Shown one piece after another: positions 26,064 through 36,388 of a DNA stretch of 64,000 nucleotides. Source of the DNA: Daphnia carinata (Eukaryota > Arthropoda > Branchiopoda > Diplostraca > Daphniidae); the NCBI RefSeq assembly GCF_022539665.2, contig NC_081331.1, positions 9,579,534 through 9,643,533 on the forward strand, written 5' to 3'. The notes beneath the pieces were generated by a model. The model was not told the DNA's origin. It searched no databases and saw only the letters and a program-made list of their open reading frames with translations. The first letter of the stretch is position 1. Each line of letters starts with the position of its first letter. Made by a program: the position numbers and the translations under genes.

Positions 26064-26949
26064 TTTTGGTTTAGTGTTTTGCTTTGACGGTGTAAAAGGT
26101 ACGGGAAAGCTTCACGTTAAAGAATGGTTGATTATGTTCTTGTGTTTGGTTCTTTCTTTTGCTTTTCACTTTAATCGCTTTATTCACTTCAAACCAAGCT
26201 AACCAATAATCACGAAATGAAAATCAAACGAAGACACCTTCTGCTAAAATGCTTTGTTGCCTGATCGCATATTCTTTTGTAGGTAGAATCGAATGATGGC
26301 AAGGGCATAGAATTTATATTCAAAATATATTTGTTTACGAAAGCACAAAAAAATTAGATAATTAATGATTATTTATTGTTTTTCCATTAAAATGTTACTA
26401 AATTTGTTCAAGCATTGTGAATCTGGCAACGGAATGAGGTATTGCCCTATTCTGTTTTGAAAGCTTTTTAAACGTTTTGAAACGTTTCGAACGTTGAACG
26501 TTTCGAACGTGTACAGAACAAAAGCTGTTTTCAGTAATGCAGTAGGCAAGGGGTAGAGAGGAGTGTTGGGTCGTAAAAGTACTGTGCCGTTATGTTGGTG
26601 GTGGAAATATCATGCAGGTGATTTATTATGGCCATTAGGATAAAGACAGAATCATTAGTGAATTATGATTTTACTCCGGTGCAGTATAACTGTGACTTGA
26701 AACCCAGTTGGCTATACTACTCGCCCTTCCGGCTCATTTCATCTTTAAATAAACTGTTGTTTCTGTTCTCCAACTGCCTTTGGATTGTTCAAGCAAGCCA
26801 CCGGTGAAAACCATGCATCCTTTAGTTTTAGTAGTGTACATTCATCTGATCGTACACCTCGCAATCTAAGTCATCAGTAAGATCGATCCATCATCGGCTT
26901 CTCCTTGTAGGCTTTAATTGGCCTCGAACAGGCAATCCTTACAGTCAAT
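26064..26949. other. Intergenic region upstream of PPIL2
   Basis: AT-rich sequence with no recognisable exon. It should contain the PPIL2 promoter on its left side. It also holds a short repeated motif at 26471-26513. Confidence 0.6.
26471..26513. repeat. Short tandem repeat with core AACGTTTCGAACGT
   Basis: The 14-mer AACGTTTCGAACGT occurs twice, 16 bp apart in register, preceded by the related AACGTTTTGA. The central TTCGAA is self-complementary. Function unknown. Confidence 0.7.
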
Positions 26950-26979
26950 GCTCTTTGTATGTAGATTGAAATTCAAGGT

Positions 26980-27772
26980 ACAAGAACGCGTAAACCGGTT
27001 GAACGAGTACGTCTTACACTACGAAACTCTCGACTATATTGCGGACGCCATTGTTGCCCAACAGAATCGAAATAGACAAAGTGCGGTCGGCAGAGAAGAA
27101 GAATCATATCTTCGGCTCCGTTTTCGCAACCACGGAAAACATTTTCATTTTAAAACAGAAAAGGGACACATAGACGTTCAGTTCTGGCGTCCAATTTGTA
27201 TCTCATAAAAGCCATCCGCTGGACGTCGATACCTCGCATCTCTACGAAGACACCTCCAAGGTGAGAACCACAAATCTTGTAGCACTAGTTCACTCACTAA
27301 TGGTCTTTTCCATACGGTTCTCATAGGCAAACCAAAGAGCATGGTCTGTGGAGTGATCATTGATGGTATCTTCGATGGCGACATCCATAGCGAAGATGGC
27401 GTCCTCTACGTTGAAAAGGCAATCAAATACTTTGCTGGCAACAGCAGGACTGCCAAATTTCATCGTCGCAATTCATTTCGATCTATCATCTACAATGAAG
27501 TGCACGTCCTCGATCGGTATGAAGAACATCGCACAGGTATTTGGCTACATTTGGCATGTGTCTCTTTTCCTACTGATTATCTAAACCCAAATGGAATTTT
27601 TCACGTTTCCTTTTCCGTCCTTCCTTATGTGATTTATAGGACAAGTGGACGGTTGCGGTGTGACCGATGGAGTGGCCGCCTGGATGGACGACATTCAGCA
27701 CGGAGCAATTGTCGAGAAAACCTACGAAATCAACAAGACCCCCCTTTTTGCACGTTGGATATTTAGGTTAGA
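26980..27772 (+). pseudogene. ADAM10/kuzbanian-like prodomain fragment, forward copy
   Basis: The translated pieces follow the ADAM10 prodomain in order: RLNEYVLHYETLDY, then ESYLRLRFRNHGKHF, then DTSHLYED, then VIIDGIFDGDIHSEDG with VLYVEKAIKYF, and finally a CGVTDG cysteine-switch-like motif at about 27655. Intron-like segments with GT..AG ends remain between pieces (about 27261-27326 and 27536-27640), so this derives from genomic duplication and not from a retrotransposed mRNA. The reading frame breaks after the HGKHF piece (stop at about 27206, then a frame change). No metalloprotease, disintegrin or cysteine-rich part follows: the copy ends where the inverted copy begins. ADAM10 is the membrane sheddase that cleaves Notch and its ligands; this fragment cannot encode it. 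A new partial gene that uses only the prodomain cannot be fully excluded. Confidence 0.72.
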
Positions 27773-28190
27773 TGCCTTCGTAGGTCGACGACGTGCACTT
27801 TCTTGTAGATGAAAGAGCGATATGAATTGTAACGATGAGATTTGGCGGTTGTGCTATTGTCAGCAAAGTATGTGATTGCCTTTTCGACGTAGAGGACGCC
27901 ATCTTGGCTATGGATTTTGCCATCGAAGATACCATCAATGATCGGTCCATAGACTATGCTTTTTGGTTCGCCTATGATGGCTTTTATGAGATACCACCTG
28001 GACGTCTGAGCTGAATGTCGATCTTTCCCTTTTCAGTTTTAAATGAGATGCTTTTCCATGGCTGAAAAAAGGGAGCCGAAGATACGATTCTTGTTCTCCT
28101 CCAACCGCACGTTGTCTATTTCGACTTTGTTGGGAATTAATAGCGTCCGCATTGCATTCGAGTCTCGTACTGACGGAAGTACTTGTTCTA
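27773..28190 (-). pseudogene. ADAM10/kuzbanian-like prodomain fragment, inverted copy
   Basis: Read on the minus strand from about 28190 downward, this repeats the forward copy: NRQRAVG, ESYLRL, then (frame broken) GPIIDGIFDGKIHSQDG and VLYVEKAITYF, then a KKVHVVDLRRH end. Most bases of the roughly 200-bp core (27973-27778) match 27325-27525 of the forward copy; I judge the identity to be in the mid-80s per cent by eye. Relative to the forward copy it lacks about 118 bp covering the DTSHLYED exon end and the following intron. It has stops between pieces and no downstream catalytic domain. Confidence 0.72.
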
Positions 28191-28918
28191 ACGGTTACCC
28201 GTTTTTGTACCCTTGAATTTCAATCAACATATATAGAGCAATAAAGAAGGTAAGGACAAATTGGACTTTACCCACAACATTGACCACATCGGGCCAAAGT
28301 TTTTCTAGTCAGAAGCTTTTTTCTTCTTCATAGTATACCATGCCATGCATTCCAATCGCGATTTGCAAATTCAAAAATCGCAAAGTTCAATGAGCGGGAA
28401 AAAAGTTCTTAAGCTCAATCTCTGATTGACTGAAAGATGTGAGAAATATTGACAATGCATAGCATACCGAGAAGCGTGTAAAGCTTTAGCTAAGCGCTGT
28501 ATGCATCGTTTAATGCAACAAAACCATTGTTCTATACTTATTTTGCCTAAATTGTTTCAGATGAATAAAATTACAGTGTTTTGGACATAAAAGAAAAGGG
28601 CACGTTACCTTCATGAAGAAGCAAGACAAACACTGTTTACGTTATTTATAACTTAAAAAAACAAAGTAGCCTCAGATGTAGGATAGCAGAATCTCCACCC
28701 ATGCTGATAAAAGGTTAGAAAACGTCAAGTTATGTAGATGCTAGCAGTATATGCAGTTAGAAAATGCATTATACATCAAGAAATCGGATGGCTACAAGAA
28801 AAGTTCGGGCGTATAAAGAAAACAAGCAGGCCTTTAAGGAAGATAAGCGTGTCTTCTATGGTCTCATGCCTGGCATCTATTAATTATGCAGTCAGAGGTG
28901 TGCAGAATGCATATTTAA
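28191..28918. other. AT-rich spacer without recognised genes
   Basis: No splice-flanked open frame or repeat structure was recognised. It separates the ADAM10-like inverted repeat from an unidentified open frame. Confidence 0.5.
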
Positions 28919-29158
28919 GCGAGCAGGCTTGGCTGCGCTCTTAACGGAGGATATCGTGGATCCTGTCTTCTTATCGAAGGTAACGAATCGGACAGAAACT
29001 TAGTCGACCTCAGCAACATTTCTTTACGATGCCAACACAATCTGATTCCATCTGCCTTAGCTATCGGATCGTACTTGACGGCTGACTTGGATGAACTCTT
29101 GACAAATATTAATACAAGTCCGATGGCTATCGACGTGTTTCGGGAGGTTCAGGTATAG
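28919..29158 (+). pseudogene. Unrecognised 79-codon open stretch, possibly an exon relic
   Basis: This open frame (stop to stop) reads like ordinary protein: CALNGGYRGSCLLIEGNE, then LRCQHNLIPSALAIGSYL, then ADLDELLTNINTS. Composition is balanced and it ends with CAG|GTATAG, which would serve as a splice donor. It has no ATG near the start and no obvious partner exons. I do not recognise the family. It may be a relic of the same duplication that brought in the ADAM10-like fragments, or chance. Confidence 0.3.
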
Positions 29159-29510
29159 AGATCTACAAATCGTTTCGACCATGTCCACTCTGTAGATAGA
29201 CTAGTAAAAATGATGAGGTGACATGGCCGTTTCTATGGAAATGTCCCTTTCTGTGTATTTTCACACTCACATCAAACTCGGATGGGTGGGTTGACAGTAA
29301 CTTGTTTTACTTTATCTTTCCTTTAAGCCACTCTGACAGTCAAACATCGTTAGTAAAAACAAAAAGACGAAGATTGTACGTTCGAACAAAAAAATTGAGA
29401 AATAATTAATGTGGTAGCGTAACAAATTTAAGAAGATTTTTGTTATAAAAAAAATGATTAAAATCTTTTCGTTTTTATGCGATGATCCCTTTCTTTTTCA
29501 TGTTTTTGAG
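29159..29510. other. Spacer downstream of the SBSPON-like gene
   Basis: AT-rich sequence that should contain the SBSPON-like 3' UTR on the minus strand. No canonical poly(A) signal was clear. Confidence 0.5.
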
Positions 29511-32500
29511 CTAAACGAAAATTAAAAGGGCGTCTTCGGTGCACGAACAAGCTGAACTGGAAACCTCCTGCGATTCATCCGGACGTCGGAGCCATTTGCC
29601 ATGGCATTCAACGTTGGTTAATGAAGTCCATCGGGTAATTCTACCTGGCACGCCGTGACCACCGCAACGACCGCCCAGGTAGTCACGTGTAGCCCTGTGT
29701 TCGCATCGGACGCAAACGACGCCACCTGCACAGCATCCAAATCAATAACAAGCCAGATAAAAAAAAATGAAATTTACATTTCTATGGTTCTTATAGGATA
29801 GCAACATTAATTGAAATTACCGTCGTGAAGAGTGCTGAAGACTTTCTCTTTATGGCAGGCCTTGGACACTTTGGTGAGCTCGAAAGTCACGCAGTAACTG
29901 AATAATGCATCAGAGACCGTTTGATTTTATGGATAATTTAGCATGTCGTAAATATGCATATATGTTGTATAGCTAATCGTTTTGCACAGAAAAATAGTTC
30001 TCTTAACACATTTGGTGCCTCACTCATTGGTGGAGTCTTCCGAATGCTCCTGGGCTAACTCGGCGTTGCGGAAACGCAGATTCTTGCGGATGTCGTGGCT
30101 ATCGTTCATCCGACGACTGGCACCAAACGAAGCTGGCAGCAGCATGGCCATCTCTGTTCGTGATGAGAATACAGAAGTTAGTAACAATACAAAGACATGG
30201 AGTAATATGTTTCGAGAAATACATCCACAGAGCGTAAATTGTTAACTGTGCTGACCCTAAACTCCCTTTCTTTTCCGACCCCACCATGTGTCCATAATGC
30301 AAGGTATATTGTGTGTTTGGTAACATAAACTGGAACGCTATACTTCCTCACGTTTTCTTCTTGCCCAACGTTGGCGCATTGTTTTCAGCTATGACAGTGC
30401 ATCCGTCAGAGCCGAATATATTAACTTACCAAAACAAAACAAAAAATAGCTAAACACAAAAGAAGAGGATAGTTGAATGGTGGAAGAAATAACACAAACT
30501 TCATGGACAATATCGCATTCCATGAAATCGCGTGTTTACCAGCCATAAAAAAATGCGCGCATAATCCCGATAACTGTAGGCCTACATAATAACACACCTG
30601 CAGCGAGGGCTGATGCTCTCGTGCTGCAATTAAATTACCTGTGTAGAACAACACTGGCACGAATGTGTCATTTCGTGTAGGTATTAACGTCTGTTTTCCC
30701 TGCGTATTACATAGCAATCCATACGAGTAAAGAGTAGATACAAATGTAGTAAGTTGAAGGAACGCGGAAATGCGTTGAAAAGTTGTGATGGATGGAGTTG
30801 TCCCACTGCGCAACCCTTTCTAAAAGGTTACATGTGGATATTACCCGACAAGTTGAGAGAAGCGACTCGTCGGAGACTGCGGGAGATCGCTAGAAAAAAA
30901 AAGTTGGGAGTTCACCTGCTGGTTTTCTTTGCTGTAAACAACAGAGACAACATCCTGACTGAAGAGAAAACGGAAAACTTTTAGACGTTGTTTACAGAAA
31001 ATCTAAAGTCATATAATTCCAATTGGAATTTATTATTCAGACTATAATTTGATAAGAAAAGGAGATAGATACGACAAAAGACGGGGAATTCTTTTCTTTA
31101 TTTACTTCCTTGATCGAATGATAATTTCTTATATATCAATCGGGCGCTATGAGCTTTTCATTGTTAGATATACAATGGAGGAGACTTTTTTTTTTTTTAT
31201 CTTTGATCAACTGCAAAGGAACAATCTGACAAAAGACGTAGATAATGAAATTGAGAATTGGAAATGATCTTTCTCTTTTTTTCGAGGGGGATTTCTTATC
31301 AAATTTAAATTTTATCATCGTACCCAAATAACCACCCTGTACACAATAGCCTTTCTCCTTCTTCGGCATCCATAGCCAGAAACGAAAAAAAAGGCTTGTA
31401 AATATTGTATAGACATCAGGCATATTCATTTTTGAATAGGCAATAAAAATTGTAACCAATGGAGGCCTCGAGGGCCGTACGCTTTTGGGCTACTTTCGTG
31501 ATATATTCTAACTGGATTTTTATTTTTTTTTTTACGATGCCCTTTGCGACCCAGGGTGTGCATAGGGGCATTCCGAGTTTGTGTCAGTAGGTCATTGCTT
31601 CGTCATTTCTCAGCTATGCAGCTAATGCTATTTCCCATTTTATCCTACGTGTATAGGCGACCATGACCCTCATCATTAAAACGTTAACTTTCGTCTCCAT
31701 TTTGTGCCAATAGACGGTAGGCTTTTGGGCACGCACATTTCTACGGACTTGGTACAAAAAGGCGGACCATCTAAAAAAATAGTGACTCTTCCGGCGAGTT
31801 TATAAATGTCGACACGTTGGACTGCGAATTCTTTTGTATCATGCACTATAGATGAAAGGCTCTACGCTGTGCTAGTAGATCATCAGCCCAATCCTTTTTG
31901 CTCAATGCAGCCCGGAACGAAAGGGGCAGTAGAGCGTTGACATGAAGAGCGACATCAGCAACGCTGCGCATCCGATTCTTCCCAGTCCAATTACTATCGT
32001 CCTCAAGTAGAATGTTAGAAAGCGCAGCGCATCCCATACATAGTCAAGCTAATACTGAATTAAAATACTTCAAACTGTAAAGTAAAAACAAAAAGTAAGG
32101 TTTTAAAAGATACTGGGTGGTGCTAAATTTACAACAATTACAGAGACATTTTCTTGTTTGTTTGGATCATAGTTTTAACGAGAAAGACCGAGGGCTGGTG
32201 CGCTGTAGATTGTAAGACCTTGTCCTATGTCTGGGCACACACACATGGTATATACGTCATCATTGTTCTCTTGAACGCCAGCGCATCATTCCGCCCAATT
32301 ATCTCGTCGGGATAAGAGAGCACCCTGTTAGCTGTATCGATCAACTGCTTTTCTCTAGTACTCGTGAGAATCGTGATTCAGACCCGCGTTTTGTCCGAAA
32401 TAGCTTCCTCTTTACTCTACGATATTTTGTAAAAAAAAAAAAAAAATATAATTTAAAGTATATCAGCGAAACTCCAAAACAAGATCAGTACTCGACACAG

Positions 32501-35500
32501 GAGGCGGATGAGAGCGGAAGCAAATAACGAGGGCCGAGAAATGATGTTGAGCTTCGCTTAGCAACCATCACGTTCTCGCTACTGATGTTATATTGGCCTT
32601 ACATGTAGACGTTCCTTTTTTCCCGTACTATCAACTAGCAATTGATCCTATTTTTGATGTTTACCTTTCAAAGCGGCTTTGTGGTGGGTCGATTTGTTGG
32701 TCCCGCACTGCGACGTGCCCTGGCAGCCTCTTTTCTGCAGCGTCGGCGGACAACTCTTACCTGTTTATATTACCGTTTAAAAACCGAAAATAAAAATGTA
32801 GGGGAGGGTGGGCGTGGTTGGAACACAAAACTTATTTTTGTTCCGTACGATTACAAAAATCGTCCAAGTAAAGTAAAAAATATATAGATTTGTAGCCAGT
32901 TATGTCAGCTACATAACCGTATTTTTTTTGGGTGGGTTCGGCAAAGTTTAATGTGTGCTATGAGTAAAAAACCGGAGGTACCCCAAGTTGTTTCAATTGC
33001 CAATTCTACTCGGCAATTGAAACAGGGCATCTGGGCAGTTGAAACGTGGGTTTTCCCATAAGAGAGCTCCTGGTTTTACGAAAAAACTAAAATGACGATA
33101 TCTCAGAATCTGGGATACGTATTTTGATGAATTTTTTACAGTAATATAGAGAATTTTAATCTTTATTTTTTAAGATGTTTTATAAGTTTCTATAGTAAAT
33201 AAATATTATTTAATTAATTTTAGTAGTTTTCTGAATTAGGTTCTGAACACCGTTAGTAATCCAAAGAACGGTTAATAGTATGGAGATCAAATTTTTATAA
33301 TCGAATATTGCATGTCCGGCCTTACATCATAATTGTTGTTAATGTCCTTAATTTAATTTTTAAAATTTAATTTCTTTCGTCAACGTTGTAAATAAAAGCA
33401 CAAAACATTGTGGCAGACGATAAATGCCAGCCACCCAGCAGACGAAATAAAACACAAAATAAACAATAATTGAAAAAAGAGCTCTGCTAATACGCTGCGT
33501 AGGGAACACCGTTGCCAGACTACAGTAAAGGAGACGCGCATACGGAAGGGTCGCAATTGGAACAAGGTGTTCCCATTGCTCCGACCATGGGTCTTCTCGG
33601 AGTTTTAATTTTTATAGGTGATAAAGTTAAGCTAGAAAAAAATTAATGTGATCAACTTATAGCTTAATGAATGACGAATGATTGGAGACCTTTTTTAATG
33701 ATTTTCTCCATCGTTTTCAGTGTGAAAACGAAAAAATTGTCTGCAAAAAAACAACAAATGGACAGCCAAAAAACAATTTTCTGGGATAATTCGAAAACTT
33801 TTAAATTCTAAAGCCTCCAATTTTTTCTAAAAATGTAGAACCCTAATTCCCGTTAGTTCAAATTTTTTAAACCAAATCTCTTACGTACTTTAAGTGGTAG
33901 AATTTTTGTTTCAATTGCCGCGTGTTCCAATTGCGCCCACCCTCCTCTATACTAATCAATTAGAAGATTTGAGACTGAATGAAGAATCGATTACCGCCAC
34001 GGCTGGGTTCCATCACAATAACTCGCGTACGTTCTTGGCTGCCGGAACCGCATTGGTTGTCGCATTCTGACCATGGTCCCCATTCTGATACTTGGCAATC
34101 TTGCACTATGATTTTCAAATGAATAGAAATAATTGCATTAGAGAACTATAACTTTGTTTGACCTATTTCACGAAATGATAAGTTTTTTTTTTTTAGAAAC
34201 TATAGATTTTTTTTATTAGGGTCTTGTTGAAGGGAAAGAAAAAAAAAGAAAACAAGTGGCAAGAGGGAAGGAATCAAATTAAGACCGAAAATACGCCAGT
34301 GGCGACGGAGATGTGGAAAACACCGCAGTTCCAGGGGCGAACGTGTGTGAGCAAAGGCGGCCAGCAAGAAAAGCAAAGTTGTGTTGGGTGTTTATCAATG
34401 CCCCGAGTTGTGAGATCAGCCCCTCCTATACATCCGTTTGTTTTTTTTTTTCCTTGTAGTTGGTTAGACCCAAAGAACCTCTAATTTTCTACTGACGAAA
34501 ATAAAGAGCAACTTCCCCAAATTACAGCAACGCGTCTGGAAGGCCCCAAAACCAGTAGGTTTAAAAAATCTGAATCGCTTATTATTCCAACTGGCCGTAC
34601 GTGTTTCGATGCTGAAGGGAGGGTACGGTTCAGTGTTGACGTGAGAACGATATAGGGAAAATATTACGCATAGCATCGGAGGGGAGAAGAAATAAATTCA
34701 AGTTGACGAGCGAAGAAAAGCTTGTAAAAAAAAAAAAGAAAGGCTATGTAAGGAAAATAAGAAAAAACAAATCACAAGAACAAGGAAAAAAAAAAAATCT
34801 TTCTCGGTGGGGGTTGATTTCAACGGACCGACCCCCTCCCCCCCTGTACCGTGGTCGTTCTTCTTCCGCATCTTTATCTTTCCGCTCTATCCGAAAAGGG
34901 CTCCAGCAACCGGTTTCTGTTTTAGTGATACACACACGCGAGGGATCGAATATATAAAAAGAAAATGCCATTGATACTACAAACCCTCAAAGGGACGAAC
35001 AGCCAATAGATCACTAGATGGGAATCGAACAACAATTCTCCCCGTTATTGGATGATGTATACGCCGGTAACCGCAACAACGGTGAAAACATGGCTGCTGT
35101 ATACATGCCACTACGTTACAAATGCAATTTCGTCATGAACGGATGAAAATTGCCAATATATGTACATAGTTTTGGACGAGGGGGCAATTCTGGGAGAAAG
35201 GTAACTGAGAGGGGAGGTACAAACGAGGATACAGCAACATTCCGATGCGACAACATTCCCCCTTCTCGGAAGAAAAAAAGAGAAAAAACAATTGAAAAAT
35301 CTATGCGTATATCTAGGTAAAGAAAAGAGAGTCGGCATATAGAAAAAAAAATAAATGAAAAAAAAAAACAAAAGGAGAAAAGGAATTCAGGTCGGTCAAG
35401 TGAAATAAAAATGTCAGGTGATTTATGGATGAAACGAAAAGCTTTGGGCAGGCCTTTGAAGACAACCGTTTAAAAACGAAAATAGAATAAAAGAAACGAT

Positions 35501-36388
35501 TGTGAAGCGAACTGTAAAACGTTGTTTTTCAATTTCTCATCAACTTTAATTGAATTACGATTTCTAGTGGAAAGCAACTCGTGTTAAACGAATTACACAT
35601 TCCTTTTCAACATGGAGCTTTACGTTTGAACAGCCACCGTCAACTATGGAAATACGTCAGTCCTTTCAAAGTTATCGGGTCGTTTAGAATTTTTCCCGCA
35701 TTTAACGACTAATTATCGATTTCGAAATTGATTTTCTTTGGTCCGCTGATTGCGATGATCGTGCTCAACACACAGCGCCACTAAACAGTCATAAAGCTTT
35801 TTTGCTATCGTGTCATGTTTCTTTGGCCATGGCCGGAAGACCGTGACGAACCAAATCGACGTTATTAGATGCACCCAATTACACACCTATGGCAGCACAC
35901 GACTTGCCGTGTGATTTTGTATTTCCCACCGACCGCATTTCGTCCTCCAATGTTCCTACCGACATTTCCGTTCTTTGCCATTTTTCTGGCTACTGTCGTT
36001 GGCCTCGATCTCAACGTCCGTGAAATTGTACAATAATAACAATAGAACAAAAGAGAAAAAAATGAATGATGGAAAGAGGGTGTTTACCTCCGCATGTCTG
36101 GCGGTAATCGGGACAGCAGTCGTTCAACTTGAGACAGGCGTGATCGCAGTAGCACGGAGTGTCTCGCAGATCCTCGATGATGGCGTTTTGCGGTGTTTTC
36201 TGTACGACGCAACTGGCGTCCCGTCCGGTGCAGCACAAACCGGCCTCCTTGCAGCTACCCAGGCTTTGAGCTGGACGGACGAGAAACAAGAGCAAAAGAA
36301 CTTTGCCCACTCGGGCGGCGTTGACCATCGACGACATCATCCTCCAACTTGTTCTCGGATTCAAATGGATGTCTGTGTACATCTGCAC
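29511..36388 (-). CDS. SBSPON: SBSPON-like secreted protein: somatomedin B + thrombospondin type 1
   Basis: This is a secreted matrix-type protein. Exons: 36388 (or 36328)-36088, 34105-33995, 32760-32665, 30153-30024, 29897-29821, 29725-29511. Phases 1,1,1,2,1 join cleanly. Starting at the Met at 36328, which begins a good signal peptide (VGKVLLLLFLVRPAQS), the product is 289 aa; human SBSPON is about 264. The longer start at 36388 adds 20 polar residues and is less likely. Exon 1 holds the cysteine-dense somatomedin B domain (CKEAGLCCTGRDASC ... CYCDHACLKLNDCC). Exon 2 holds the TSP1 core SEWGPWSECDNQCGSG, and exon 3 finishes it with CPPTLQKRGCQG. Exons 4-6 hold the C-terminal module: MLLPASFGASRR, YCVTFELTKVSKACHKEK, ECHGKW and a final CSCTEDALLIFV. 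Exons 2-6 encode few residues and are spread over about 4.6 kb, with a TIR element in the intron between exons 2 and 3. Confidence 0.88.
31846..32037 (-). other. Open frame of 63 codons in an SBSPON intron, unidentified
   Basis: The minus-strand frame contains MGCAALSNILLEDDSN and HVNALLPLSFRAALSK and ends at a stop after FHL. GC content and residue composition are higher than in the surrounding intron, so it may be a fragment of a former gene or transposon. No splice partners or family were recognised. It lies between SBSPON-like exons 3 and 4 and is not needed for that gene. Confidence 0.25.
32801..33947. mobile_element. Non-autonomous DNA transposon with ~26-bp inverted ends, TA target duplication
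   Basis: The left end reads GGGGAGGGTGGGCG and continues to TTGGAACAC. The right end, read inward on the other strand, is GAGGAGGGTGGGCG and also continues to TTGGAACAC: 22 of 26 positions match. Both ends are flanked by TA (32799-32800 and 33948-33949). The element is 1147 bp, AT-rich and has no transposase-like frame. Inside the left end, at about 32988-33024, lies an internal inverted repeat GTTTCAATTGCC ... GGCAATTGAAAC, and the same GTTTCAATTGCC recurs near the right end. A TA duplication suggests mobilisation by a Tc1/mariner-type transposase, but superfamily is inference. It sits in the SBSPON intron between the two TSP1-encoding exons. Confidence 0.78.

Noticed and set aside
26918-27766. 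An intact ADAM10-like gene at 26.9-27.8 kb
   Set aside because: The frame breaks after the HGKHF piece, no signal peptide or catalytic domain follows and an inverted copy interrupts it.
30421-30813. Minus-strand open frame of 130 codons in an SBSPON intron
   Set aside because: Hydrophobic, low-complexity translation without motifs or splice partners; probably chance in AT-rich DNA.
31450-31770. Possible inverted-repeat element with repeated CTTTTGGGC near 31485 and 31720
   Set aside because: The two copies are in the same orientation and only about nine bases long; no element ends were seen.
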